Shown: positions 1-6,042, numbered from the stretch's first letter. The stretch: 8,308 nt of DNA from Methanomicrobiales archaeon (GCA_019136335.1 JAGVUK010000277.1:1-8308); one strand, 5' to 3'. Notes: generated by a model from the letters alone, not told the origin. Numbers and translations: made by a program.

Positions 1-170
1 TCGGGGAAGCGTTCCCGGAGCGTCCGCACGGCCCGCATGCCCTCGCTCTTGATCAGGGGGGTCCCGGCCTCTATCCAGTCCGCGCCACCACGGACCGCCT
101 CACCCGCGATCTCTACCGCACGATCGAGCTCGAGGAGATCGAGCGCCACCTGGAGAACCGGCGTTGCCAT
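1..170 (-). CDS. hps: 3-hexulose-6-phosphate synthase, N-terminal fragment (runs off left edge)
   Basis: Reading the minus strand from the ATG at 170-168 gives 56 codons open to the window edge. The start, MATPVLQVALDLLELDRA, and the later GADWIEAGTPLIKSEGM (residues 29-45, with E34-G36-T37-P38) are the first two beta-alpha units of the orotidine-phosphate-decarboxylase-fold family and match hexulose-phosphate synthases closely. In methanogens this enzyme interconverts ribulose 5-phosphate plus formaldehyde with hexulose 6-phosphate, and is thought to run toward pentose phosphates. The protein begins directly at the Hps domain, so no Fae domain precedes it. A C-terminal fusion partner cannot be judged because the rest is missing. 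A TATA-like element lies about 25 bases upstream and there is no Shine-Dalgarno sequence, suggesting a leaderless transcript. It diverges from the F420 enzyme at 306. The family call is strong; the exact substrate is inferred from family. Confidence 0.85.
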   Translation of the reverse strand, partial: MATPVLQVALDLLELDRAVEIAGEAVRGGADWIEAGTPLIKSEGMRAVRTLRERFP

Positions 171-186
171 ACTGTACTGTATGGCA
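165..186. repeat. Perfect 8-bp inverted repeat over the hps start, possible operator
   Basis: The arms tgccatac (165-172) and gtatggca (179-186) are exact reverse complements separated by six bases (tgtact). The element covers the hps start codon (168-170) and the position where its transcript should begin if the TATA-like box at 191-200 is used. A bound protein there would block initiation. The symmetry is seen directly; a regulatory role is inference, since 8-bp palindromes also occur by chance. Confidence 0.4.
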
Positions 187-190
187 GAGA

Positions 191-200
191 TTGTATTTAT
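191..200 (-). promoter_or_regulatory. TATA-like box for hps
   Basis: On the minus strand the sequence reads ataaatacaa, an A/T island in GC-rich surroundings. Its centre is about 25 bases before the hps ATG at 170, the usual archaeal distance from TATA box to transcription start. This predicts a transcript with little or no leader. Confidence 0.5.
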
Positions 201-220
201 CTGGTGCCGGGCGCGGGAAA

Positions 221-228
221 CTTATATG
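221..228 (+). promoter_or_regulatory. TATA-like box for the F420-dependent oxidoreductase
   Basis: The plus strand reads cttatatg, preceded by the purine-rich gggaaa, which resembles a TFB recognition element next to a TATA box. Start of transcription would be near 250, leaving a GC-rich leader of about 55 bases before the ATG at 306. It is the only strong A/T-rich promoter-like element on this strand in the gap. Confidence 0.5.
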
Positions 229-305
229 CTGTGCGGTGATCGAGGTAGCCGGCGCCCACGCCCCGGGGACGGGCGGCCGCAGCAACGGCACGGATGTGAT
301 GACGA

Positions 306-1265
306 ATGGTCGAAATAGGGTATAAACTGGCAAGCGAGGAGCACGGGCCCCTCGACCTGGTCTGCAACGCCCGCCAGGCTGAAGATGCCGGGTTCGCGTT
401 TGCCATGATATCGGATCACTACCACCCCTGGACCACCCGGCAGGGGGAGAGCCCGTTTGTCTGGGCGGTCATCGGCGGGATCTCCCAGGTGACGGCGGAC
501 CTCCGGCTGGTGACGGGCGTCACCTGCCCGACGATACGGATACACCCCGGCATCATCGCCCAGGCCGCCGCAACCGCCGCCGCGATGATGCCCGGGCGGT
601 TCATGCTGGGCCTTGGTTCGGGCGAGAATCTCAACGAGCACATCTTCGGCGACCGCTGGCCCCGGGCACCGGTCCGGATAGAGATGCTCGAGGAGGCGGT
701 GGAGGTGATCAGGATGCTCTGGACGGGGGGCATGCAGAGTTACTACGGCTCTTTCTACACCCTGGAGAACGCACAGGTCTTCTCGCTCCCGGAGAGGCTC
801 CCCCCGATCTACATCGCATCCGAAGGCCCGATCAGCGCTTCCCTGGCCGCGCGGGCCGGGGACGGGTTCATCAACCCGGGCACCAACGCCGAGGAGAGCC
901 TCGTCGTCTTCCGGAACTCCGGGGGCGGCGACAAACCCGCATACGTCGAGATCTCGGTCTGCTGGGCGGAGAGCGCGGAGGAAGGACAGAGGACCGCCTA
1001 CGAGCAGTGGCCCATCGCCGCAAACAAAGGAGAACTCAACCGGCTCCTCCCCACACCGGCCCATTACGAGCAACTGGCGGAGATGGCAACCCCGGAAGAG
1101 GTGGCGGAGAGCGTGCCGTGCGGCCCGGACCCGGAGCCCTACATCAGAAAGATCGAGGAGAGCGCCCGGATGGGGTTCGATCACGTCTGTATCCACCAGA
1201 TCGGGCAGCAGCAGCGGGAATTTATGGAGTTCGCGACGACCCGGATCCTGCCGCACTTCCGGTAG
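306..1265 (+). CDS. F420-dependent luciferase-like oxidoreductase (glucose-6-phosphate-dehydrogenase-related family)
   Basis: The 319-residue protein is a full-length TIM-barrel enzyme of the luciferase-like family that uses coenzyme F420 as hydride carrier. It resembles mycobacterial F420-dependent glucose-6-phosphate dehydrogenase (Fgd) throughout. SDHYHPW gives D37, H38 and W42, matching the Fgd residues D39, H40 and W44. V72-T73 sits at the F420-binding non-prolyl cis-peptide, and GSGENLNE (104-111) supplies E107, matching Fgd E109. The end, HQIGQQQREFMEFATTRILP, is also family-typical. The loop after GDGF reads INPGTN, whereas Fgd has a Thr-Ser-Gly-Lys stretch binding the sugar phosphate, so the lysine appears missing. 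I therefore call the family and cofactor but not glucose 6-phosphate as substrate. The ATG at 306 is the first in frame after the promoter, with only a weak ribosome site (ggatgtgat). It is divergent from hps, so a role in sugar-phosphate or one-carbon metabolism is possible but unproven. Confidence 0.85.
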   Translation: MVEIGYKLASEEHGPLDLVCNARQAEDAGFAFAMISDHYHPWTTRQGESPFVWAVIGGISQVTADLRLVTGVTCPTIRIHPGIIAQAAATAAAMMPGRFMLGLGSGENLNEHIFGDRWPRAPVRIEMLEEAVEVIRMLWTGGMQSYYGSFYTLENAQVFSLPERLPPIYIASEGPISASLAARAGDGFINPGTNAEESLVVFRNSGGGDKPAYVEISVCWAESAEEGQRTAYEQWPIAANKGELNRLLPTPAHYEQLAEMATPEEVAESVPCGPDPEPYIRKIEESARMGFDHVCIHQIGQQQREFMEFATTRILPHFR

Positions 1266-1397
1266 CGCACCGGCCGGCATGACCGCCGGGCGCTCTTCGG
1301 GCGGGTCAAACCCACACCGACAGTCGCACGGTCGTGATAGGGGCTCGGGGGGAGATTCATGCATCCTGCCGATCAAGATTACTGGAGTGATGAGCAC

Positions 1398-1405
1398 GGG
1401 AGGAG
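1398..1405 (+). promoter_or_regulatory. Ribosome binding site deciding the DUF2115 start
   Basis: The sequence gggaggag lies five bases before the ATG at 1411 and is a good match to the archaeal anti-Shine-Dalgarno. The earlier in-frame ATG codons at 1279 and 1390 lack a properly spaced site, so 1411 is preferred. Confidence 0.6.
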
Positions 1406-1410
1406 ATGGG

Positions 1411-1947
1411 ATGAATGTCCGCCGGGTCTGCGCCCTTCTCGGGTCGGCAAAGACCCGGACAGAGCTCGCAGCGGTCCTCTACCGTGAGGTCTCGGGCTAC
1501 TCGCTCTTCGACCTCCAGGCGTTGCGGGGGAGGGTGGAGCGGGATCTCCAGTCCGTCCCAGCAGGGTACCGGCAGCGCCTCTACCCCCGGGTGATGGAGA
1601 TGCTCTTTGCGACGCACCACACGCTCATCTCCACCATGCGCCGGTCCGACCCGGACCTCCCGGACGAACCGCTCGCCCAGGAGTTCCAGGATTTCTGCGG
1701 GATGGTCGAGAGGACGTGCCTTGCTGGCAAGGAGGGGGAGCAGCACCTCGAACTCCTCTACTTCCTCCTCGCCGCCTTCAATATGTTCGTCCTGGACCGT
1801 CCCGCTCACCCGGTGGGCACGCCGTTTCCGGGCGGATTCAAGGTCGAGATCAGGAACGGGGAGTACCTCTGCCCGGTCCGGGAGAGGGCCGACGATGTCG
1901 AGAACGCCCTCTGCCCCTACTGCCCGGCAAAACAGAGCGACGTGTGA
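1411..1947 (+). CDS. DUF2115 (UPF0305)-like methanogen protein of unknown function
   Basis: The 178-residue protein has no known activity that I can name. It looks like the archaeal DUF2115/UPF0305 family, mainly known from methanogens. The N-terminal 120 residues look helical, with Y30-SLFDLQ and a hydrophobic LLYFLLAAFNMFVLDRP segment (115-131) that seems too interrupted to be a membrane helix. The C-terminal part is the most distinctive: H133, the PFPGGFKVE stretch (138-146), then C154 and the CPYC pair (C168, C171). Three cysteines plus a histidine in 40 residues suggest a metal-binding or redox site; this is inference. Further cysteines are at 7, 96 and 103. The start at 1411 follows from the strong ribosome site. 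The preceding gap (1266-1410) holds no convincing promoter, so the gene could be read through from the F420 enzyme. It converges with the nitroreductase gene. Confidence 0.7.
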   Translation: MNVRRVCALLGSAKTRTELAAVLYREVSGYSLFDLQALRGRVERDLQSVPAGYRQRLYPRVMEMLFATHHTLISTMRRSDPDLPDEPLAQEFQDFCGMVERTCLAGKEGEQHLELLYFLLAAFNMFVLDRPAHPVGTPFPGGFKVEIRNGEYLCPVRERADDVENALCPYCPAKQSDV

Positions 1948-1999
1948 GAGTGTGCCGTCCCGGATGATACCAATGAATGCCGGGCATCCAGAGCGCAGT

Positions 2000-2007
2000 A
2001 AAAAAAA
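2000..2007 (-). terminator. Oligo-T terminator after the nitroreductase gene
   Basis: Eight consecutive A residues on the plus strand are a T8 run on the minus strand, about 20 bases past the nitroreductase stop at 2026. No clear hairpin precedes it, which fits archaeal termination, where a U-rich tract alone can suffice. The opposite strand has no matching T run, so the element serves the minus-strand genes only. Confidence 0.55.
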
Positions 2008-2025
2008 GCTAATTCGTGTAGTAAC

Positions 2026-2556
2026 CTACTCTTCTTCCTCGTAACGCTCGAAGAACGTGACTTCGTCGAGGATCTTCTTCTTCGCGATATTGATCTCCTC
2101 GGGGTACCCCGCGGGCACGAGGGAGACGAGCGTGTACTCATCCGGGACGTTGAGAAGTCTCCGGACATCCTCGGCGTAATCCTTCTTCTCCCCCGCAACC
2201 CAGCAGGACCCGACCCCCCACGCCTGGAGCGCGAGGATCAACTGGGTCGTCGCCGCACAGCAGTCTTCGAGGTAGTACTTCGCATCCCTCTTCCCGAAGA
2301 CGGCGAAACAGATGGGCGCACCGGCGATGAATCGGGCGTTCTCGGCCAGGTTTGCAATATCGCGCAGCACGTCGCGGTTCCGGATAGTCCCAAAGAGCCA
2401 GGGCTGCTCGTTTCTCGCAGTCGGGGCAAGGCGCGCACAGTCAAGAGCGTCTTTGACGATCTTATCCTCGATCGGGCTGTCCTTGTACTTCCGCACACTG
2501 TGCCTGCTCCGTATCACGGTGACACCGAGGTTGACCGTTCCACCAATCGGACTCAT
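2026..2556 (-). CDS. Nitroreductase-family FMN oxidoreductase
   Basis: The 176-residue protein has the compact single-domain length of small archaeal and clostridial nitroreductases. These are FMN-binding homodimers that reduce nitro compounds, quinones or unknown physiological substrates. R16-S-R18-HSVRKY is the N-terminal FMN-phosphate-binding signature. APTARNEQPW (44-53) is the flavin-contacting SxxNxQPW-type motif, and GVGSCWVAG (114-122) the glycine-rich stretch near the isoalloxazine ring. The tail KKILDEVTFFERY is typical of the family. Cysteines occur at C40, C83, C99, C100 and C118. The ATG at 2556 follows a TATA-like box by about 27 bases with no Shine-Dalgarno sequence, so it may be leaderless. 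It follows traB with a 62-base gap and probably has its own promoter, with read-through possible. The substrate cannot be told from sequence. Confidence 0.88.
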   Translation of the reverse strand: MSPIGGTVNLGVTVIRSRHSVRKYKDSPIEDKIVKDALDCARLAPTARNEQPWLFGTIRNRDVLRDIANLAENARFIAGAPICFAVFGKRDAKYYLEDCCAATTQLILALQAWGVGSCWVAGEKKDYAEDVRRLLNVPDEYTLVSLVPAGYPEEINIAKKKILDEVTFFERYEEEE

Positions 2557-2580
2557 GCAACGATGGTGGGCACTCCAGGC

Positions 2581-2588
2581 CTAAATAC
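2581..2588 (-). promoter_or_regulatory. TATA-like box for the nitroreductase gene
   Basis: The minus strand reads gtatttag at this position, centred about 28 bases before the ATG at 2556. It is the only A/T-rich element in the 62-base gap behind traB. It predicts initiation at or within a few bases of the start codon. Confidence 0.5.
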
Positions 2589-2618
2589 CTTGGGGAAACG
2601 GAGAACCGGGGGAGGGGC

Positions 2619-3815
2619 TCAGAAGAGACCCTGTATCATCTGCAGCATGTTCGCAAAGCCGTCGACGACGATCACGGCCGGGTCGATCCCGAGGACCGGG
2701 AAGATGAAGACGAAATAGGCGATGGTCCCGAGCGTGCTCCCGACGTTCGCAAGAGCGGCGACCAGCACCACCCGGAAGAGCGGGATCCGTCGCATCTCCG
2801 AGAAGGTCTCTGCCGCGATGATCTGCCGGAGATCTCCAACGCCGGGTTTGCGGATCTTCGCCTCGACGATAGCCGCAAACCATCCCGCCGCAAGCATGGG
2901 GTTGAGCGACGTCAACCAGGAGACGGCAAACGCCGTGGCCGCAGAGAAGGGGTGCCCGCCGGCGAGCAGGGTGAATGCCGCGCTCAAGATGCCGTTGATC
3001 AGGATCCAGTAAACAAGGGCGGCGAGCAGGACGTCGAGCCCCACGCCCGAGAAGGCAATTGCCGCGATCAGGAGGAGGAAGAGGATGGTGACGGCCGCCC
3101 CGAGGATCTTTCCCCAGGGGAGACCCTTCACCTCGGCGGTCAGGGTCGGGAGCGGCGGCAGTGTCTCCGGTGCGTCGAGGTAGCGTTGCACCCCCCGGAT
3201 GTGCCCGGCGCCGACGACCGCGAGCACCCGCTCATACCGGCTCCCGAGCATCAGGATCTGGTGCGCAAGGTAGGCATCCCGTTCATCGATCAGGGCCTGG
3301 GCGCCGCGCGGAGAAAACTTCCGGAACTCTTCCATCGCGGCGCTCACCACGTCCTGGTTCGTGAACTCGTCCACGTCGATCTCCTGGTCCTCGACGCTCA
3401 CCAGTGAGTAGATGAGCGCCCCGACGAGCTTGATCTTCTCCCAGATCCCCATCCTTCCCCAGAACCGCCCAAGCGTGATCTGGATGTCCCGGTCGATGAG
3501 GGCAACGGGTTTCTGGTGCTTCTCCGCCTCTTCGATGGCGGCCAGCATCTCGGCGCCGGGTTTCACACCCGTCTCGGCGCCGATCCGCTGCTGGATGTAG
3601 GTGAGCACCCACTGGACGAGGAGCCGGCCGAAGTTCCCGCCTTTCAGAATATCCGTGACCGAGGGTTCGGGCGTCTCCTGCGTGAGCGATACGTACCGGC
3701 CCCGGTCGAGTTCGACGCCGACGATGTCGGGCTGGAACCCCTCGATGGCAGACCGGACATCCTCGATACTCTTCTGCGAGACATGGGCCGTCCCGACAAG
3801 ATGGATCTCAGCCAT
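2619..3815 (-). CDS. TraB/PrgY-family membrane protein
   Basis: The 398-residue protein has two parts. Residues 1 to about 230 form a soluble TraB/TIKI-type domain with GTAHVS (8-13), VGVELDRGRY (32-41), IDRDIQITLGR (107-117), ERD (178-180) and VGAGHIRGV (201-209). These are the conserved blocks of the family, a fold also seen in TIKI proteases and ChaN-like proteins. Residues 236-375 hold several hydrophobic membrane segments (about 237-256, 260-284, 293-317 and 346-375), including LNPMLAAGWF (304-313), a typical TraB membrane motif. In Enterococcus the PrgY relative limits peptide pheromone activity; the archaeal role is unknown. The ATG at 3815 overlaps the upstream stop codon by 8 bases (ATGGCTGA) and has an AAGGAG ribosome site at 3825-3820. 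It is therefore cotranscribed and probably translationally linked with the YkgJ-type gene. The family call is firm, the function open. Confidence 0.9.
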   Translation of the reverse strand: MAEIHLVGTAHVSQKSIEDVRSAIEGFQPDIVGVELDRGRYVSLTQETPEPSVTDILKGGNFGRLLVQWVLTYIQQRIGAETGVKPGAEMLAAIEEAEKHQKPVALIDRDIQITLGRFWGRMGIWEKIKLVGALIYSLVSVEDQEIDVDEFTNQDVVSAAMEEFRKFSPRGAQALIDERDAYLAHQILMLGSRYERVLAVVGAGHIRGVQRYLDAPETLPPLPTLTAEVKGLPWGKILGAAVTILFLLLIAAIAFSGVGLDVLLAALVYWILINGILSAAFTLLAGGHPFSAATAFAVSWLTSLNPMLAAGWFAAIVEAKIRKPGVGDLRQIIAAETFSEMRRIPLFRVVLVAALANVGSTLGTIAYFVFIFPVLGIDPAVIVVDGFANMLQMIQGLF

Positions 3816-4350
3816 GGAGCTCCTTCACACCTTCGCTGTCGATCACGGCGCGTCCCCCCGGTGGCACCGTCGCCCCCCGGTAGACAGCCTGGACGCCAGC
3901 CTCCTCCGCCACCTCAGCGGCCTGCCGCCTGCAGAGGTCGGCGCCGAGCGTGTACGCTTCACGGGGAGAGATGGGCGTGCCGAGCCCGGGGCATTCCGAG
4001 ACCCGCAGGTCGTCGTCCACCAGCATAAACGGATAGGTGCGGCAGATCCAGGGGCGGTGGGCGTATACGGAGCATCGCCCGTTCCGGAGAAAGATACAGG
4101 CTTCTTTTGTGCGCCTGATGCACCAGGCGAGGGTGTACTCTCCACCGTTCCCGGCGTCGATGAACTCAGGGTAAGGCTCGGCGACCTCGTCCCAGGCCAT
4201 CCCGGTCGCCGCCATGATCGCCCGCACCTCGGCCGGGCTCACGATCACGAGGTTTGAGTCTTCCGCGACCCTGCGGCAGCAGGCGCCGCATCCCCGGCAC
4301 CGGAACCCGACGGACCCGATCCGGTCCAGAACATCGTCTATTCCGAGCAT
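3808..4350 (-). CDS. YkgJ-family cysteine-cluster protein (putative Zn/Fe-chelating)
   Basis: The 180-residue protein carries the YkgJ-type signature. An N-terminal FRCRGCGACC block gives C18, C21, C24 and C25. Then come C77, C85 and NGRCSVYAHRPWICRTYPF with C93 and C103, and finally C120 in SECPG and a cysteine near residue 144. Such proteins are annotated as putative zinc- or iron-chelating and some have been suggested to bind Fe-S clusters; no reaction is established. The ATG at 4350 lies 13 bases inside the end of guaAA in another frame, and its own stop lies 8 bases inside traB. The three genes therefore form a tightly overlapping unit. No good Shine-Dalgarno sequence precedes this start, consistent with translation coupled to guaAA. 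No membrane segment or signal peptide is seen. Confidence 0.85.
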   Translation of the reverse strand: MLGIDDVLDRIGSVGFRCRGCGACCRRVAEDSNLVIVSPAEVRAIMAATGMAWDEVAEPYPEFIDAGNGGEYTLAWCIRRTKEACIFLRNGRCSVYAHRPWICRTYPFMLVDDDLRVSECPGLGTPISPREAYTLGADLCRRQAAEVAEEAGVQAVYRGATVPPGGRAVIDSEGVKELHG

Positions 4351-4892
4351 ATCCGGTCAAAATTCTCAAAGAGAAGTCGTCCATTGACGGTATGGCTGAC
4401 CTCCGGGTGCCACTGGACGCCGTAGAGGCGCTCACCAGGGGACGCCATCGCCTCCACGCCGCAGACGTCCGACTCTGCGAGCCGGACAAACCCTTCCGGA
4501 ATCGCCGAGACCTCGTCCGCGTGCGACGCCCAGACACGGATCCGGTCCGGGTAGCCCTGTAGGATGTCGTTATGTTCGAGGATCTCGACCTCGACCGCAC
4601 CGAACCCGCCGCTCGCGCCCCGGCGGACGGCGCCTCCCCGGGCTGTCGCCATGATGTGCAGCCCGAGGCAGATGCCGAGGACGGGAAGACCGAGGTTGAG
4701 GTAGCCGGCGGCAACCCCGGCGCGGTCGAGAGCCGGGCCGCCGCCGAGGATGATGCCCCGGCAGCCCCGGGCAACGTCGGAGGGCGGCGTGACGTTTGGG
4801 ATCATTGTGGTCGGGATATCTATATCACGGAGCGTCCGGAGGATCAGGTGGTTGAACTGCCCGTGATTGTCGACCACATATAAAGGAAGCAT
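4338..4892 (-). CDS. guaAA: GMP synthase subunit A (glutamine amidotransferase)
   Basis: The 184-residue protein is a free-standing class I glutaminase. In many archaea it pairs with a separate ATP-pyrophosphatase subunit to convert XMP to GMP, supplying ammonia from glutamine. The nucleophile elbow is GICLG with C75, and the other triad residues are H162 and E164 in GVQWHPEVSHT. ILGGGPALDRAG (48-59) is the oxyanion-side loop, and VWASHADEV (120-128) is the GMP-synthase-type block that separates it from TrpG/PabA. The residues after the elbow are L-H rather than the usual H-Q (GLH for GHQ), a variant worth noting. The partner subunit is not in this window. A TATA-like box sits in the 37-base gap behind cobT, so the gene probably starts its own transcript, followed by the overlapping YkgJ and TraB genes. 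Confidence 0.88.
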   Translation of the reverse strand: MLPLYVVDNHGQFNHLILRTLRDIDIPTTMIPNVTPPSDVARGCRGIILGGGPALDRAGVAAGYLNLGLPVLGICLGLHIMATARGGAVRRGASGGFGAVEVEILEHNDILQGYPDRIRVWASHADEVSAIPEGFVRLAESDVCGVEAMASPGERLYGVQWHPEVSHTVNGRLLFENFDRICSE

Positions 4893-4913
4893 TGCTTATA
4901 GGTGGATGTAAAA

Positions 4914-4921
4914 AGGTATAG
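4914..4921 (-). promoter_or_regulatory. TATA-like box for guaAA
   Basis: The minus strand reads ctatacct, followed by a T run (tttta), in the 37-base gap between cobT and guaAA. Its centre is about 26 bases before the ATG at 4892, predicting a leaderless start, and no Shine-Dalgarno sequence is present. The T run could also help end cobT transcripts. Confidence 0.45.
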
Positions 4922-4929
4922 TCCTTCCC

Positions 4930-5946
4930 TCAGGCATACTTCCGGACGAAATCAAAGACTTTCCGGGTGATCTCTTCCGGCTCGCGGCCCATGAGGTAAG
5001 CGAGCGCGAGCGCCCCGCCGGCCCCCATCCCCTCCTTGACCTCGCCGATGCAGTAACGGGCGAGCCCGACGTGCCCGATGCCGGCGAAGTTCGGGTCGAC
5101 ATAGTACGCGGTGGTGCCGACGTCGGCGACCGACCGGGCGAACCCGGCCGAGGGGTCGTCCCTGACATAGACCGTGGTCGCAAGATGCGGCACCCGTCTC
5201 CCGAGTGCCTTCAGGGTAGCCGCCACGGCAAGCATCTGGGTCCCGCCGGCGAAGATGATATCACCGGTATAGGCGCTTGCGATCCCTGCCGCCACCGGCA
5301 TCATGGGGTCGCCCGCGGCACGGAGGATATCCAGGGGCTCTCTTTCGCCCGTTTCAAGGATCCGGGCGAGAACTTCCCTGCAGACGGCGTCTTTGAGGCC
5401 GAGCGGATTCTCTGCAAAGGCACTGCTGACCGAGGCGTCGTAGCCGAGCGCCCGGAGGACACAGAGGGCGGTCGTCGTCCCGCCGGGGACGCACTCGCCG
5501 AGCATCAGGAAGTCGCTGTACTGCGAGAGGAACCGGCCGACCATCTCCCCCCGCTCGAAGAGGAGCGTTGCCTGCGGCACTGCGTCTTCCTTCCGGGGGT
5601 CGGCGCCGGGACTCCCGTAGACGTCCAGGCAGGGGACGGTGGGGGTGTGGACGAGCCCGGCGTTAATAAGGACGGGGGATAGACCGGTCAGCTCCACCAT
5701 GGACCGGGTGATCGTCGCCGGTGTCGGGCACCCGGTGGGGGTGTTCGGCCGGACCGGCATGCTCGTGATCGCGCCGGTCGTAACCAGTTCCGCATCCAGG
5801 ACCGGCGTGAGGAGGGTCTTTTCCGGAGTCGGCCCGGCGCCCGATATGCCGGGGACGGTGGAGAGCATGGTGTTCGCGAGGACCAGCGCCATCACCGGGC
5901 GGCGCGGCCTGATCCCCGGGTCTTTCGAGAGAAAGGGGTGAGACAT
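4930..5946 (-). CDS. cobT: Archaeal CobT, nicotinate-nucleotide-dimethylbenzimidazole phosphoribosyltransferase
   Basis: The 338-residue protein matches the archaeal CobT family (UPF0284/TIGR00303). CobT transfers ribose phosphate from nicotinate mononucleotide to the cobamide lower-ligand base, giving the alpha-ribotide. Methanogens typically use 5-hydroxybenzimidazole as that base, so this is the likely substrate. Seen in order: LVLANTMLSTVPGISGAGPTP (21-41), TPVLDAELVTTG (47-58), GCPTPATITRS (72-82), LGECVPGGTTTALCVL (149-164), ENPLGLKDAV (179-188), FAGGTQMLAVAA (232-243) and YVDPNFAGIGH (282-292). I chose the ATG at 5946. A start 36 codons upstream would fill most of the divergent promoter region, and its extra residues look unrelated to the family; the next Met (residue 19) would cut into the first conserved block. 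It is divergent from cobZ-cobS, the enzymes using and completing its product. Confidence 0.9.
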   Translation of the reverse strand: MSHPFLSKDPGIRPRRPVMALVLANTMLSTVPGISGAGPTPEKTLLTPVLDAELVTTGAITSMPVRPNTPTGCPTPATITRSMVELTGLSPVLINAGLVHTPTVPCLDVYGSPGADPRKEDAVPQATLLFERGEMVGRFLSQYSDFLMLGECVPGGTTTALCVLRALGYDASVSSAFAENPLGLKDAVCREVLARILETGEREPLDILRAAGDPMMPVAAGIASAYTGDIIFAGGTQMLAVAATLKALGRRVPHLATTVYVRDDPSAGFARSVADVGTTAYYVDPNFAGIGHVGLARYCIGEVKEGMGAGGALALAYLMGREPEEITRKVFDFVRKYA

Positions 5947-5966
5947 CAGGTATAGGGTAGGCGCCG

Positions 5967-5977
5967 CGGATAGAAGA
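5967..5977 (-). promoter_or_regulatory. Weak TATA-like box for cobT
   Basis: The minus strand reads cttctatccgc, the most A/T-rich element 20-35 bases before the cobT ATG at 5946. It is a poor match, offered mainly because its spacing equals that of better boxes nearby. No Shine-Dalgarno sequence precedes the start. Confidence 0.25.
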
Positions 5978-6033
5978 GGTTGCGGTTGGTGGCGCGATTC
6001 CGGTGGATCCCGGTACGCACAGAATCCAAACGC

Positions 6034-6042
6034 GGAAATACC
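6034..6042 (+). promoter_or_regulatory. TATA-like box for the cobZ-cobS operon
   Basis: The sequence ggaaatacc lies about 27 bases before the cobZ ATG at 6065 in otherwise GC-rich DNA. With cobT transcribed the other way, the 118-base gap would hold two back-to-back promoters. No Shine-Dalgarno sequence is seen, so a leaderless message is likely. I see no B12-box or other sign of a cobalamin riboswitch in the gap. Confidence 0.35.

Noticed and set aside
1281..1307. Possible hairpin (gaccgcc ... gggcgggtc) after the F420 enzyme gene as a terminator
   Set aside because: The stem needs a bulge and is only 4 plus 3 pairs, with no T run after it. Such imperfect GC inverted repeats are common at this base composition.
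222..1397. A 391-codon open frame on the minus strand opposite the F420 enzyme
   Set aside because: It is antisense to a well-supported enzyme with intact motifs. Its translation is Arg/Pro/Gly/Asp-rich and resembles no family, as expected of a mirror frame in GC-rich DNA.
1279..1410. N-terminal extension of the DUF2115 gene from the ATG at 1279 or 1390
   Set aside because: The extra residues look like untranslated sequence (Ser/Gly/Arg-rich), and the only good ribosome site precedes the ATG at 1411.
3516..4028. Plus-strand open frames across traB and the YkgJ-type gene (3516-4028, 3601-4257)
   Set aside because: They are antisense to genes with clear conserved motifs and give low-complexity, Arg/Pro-rich translations.
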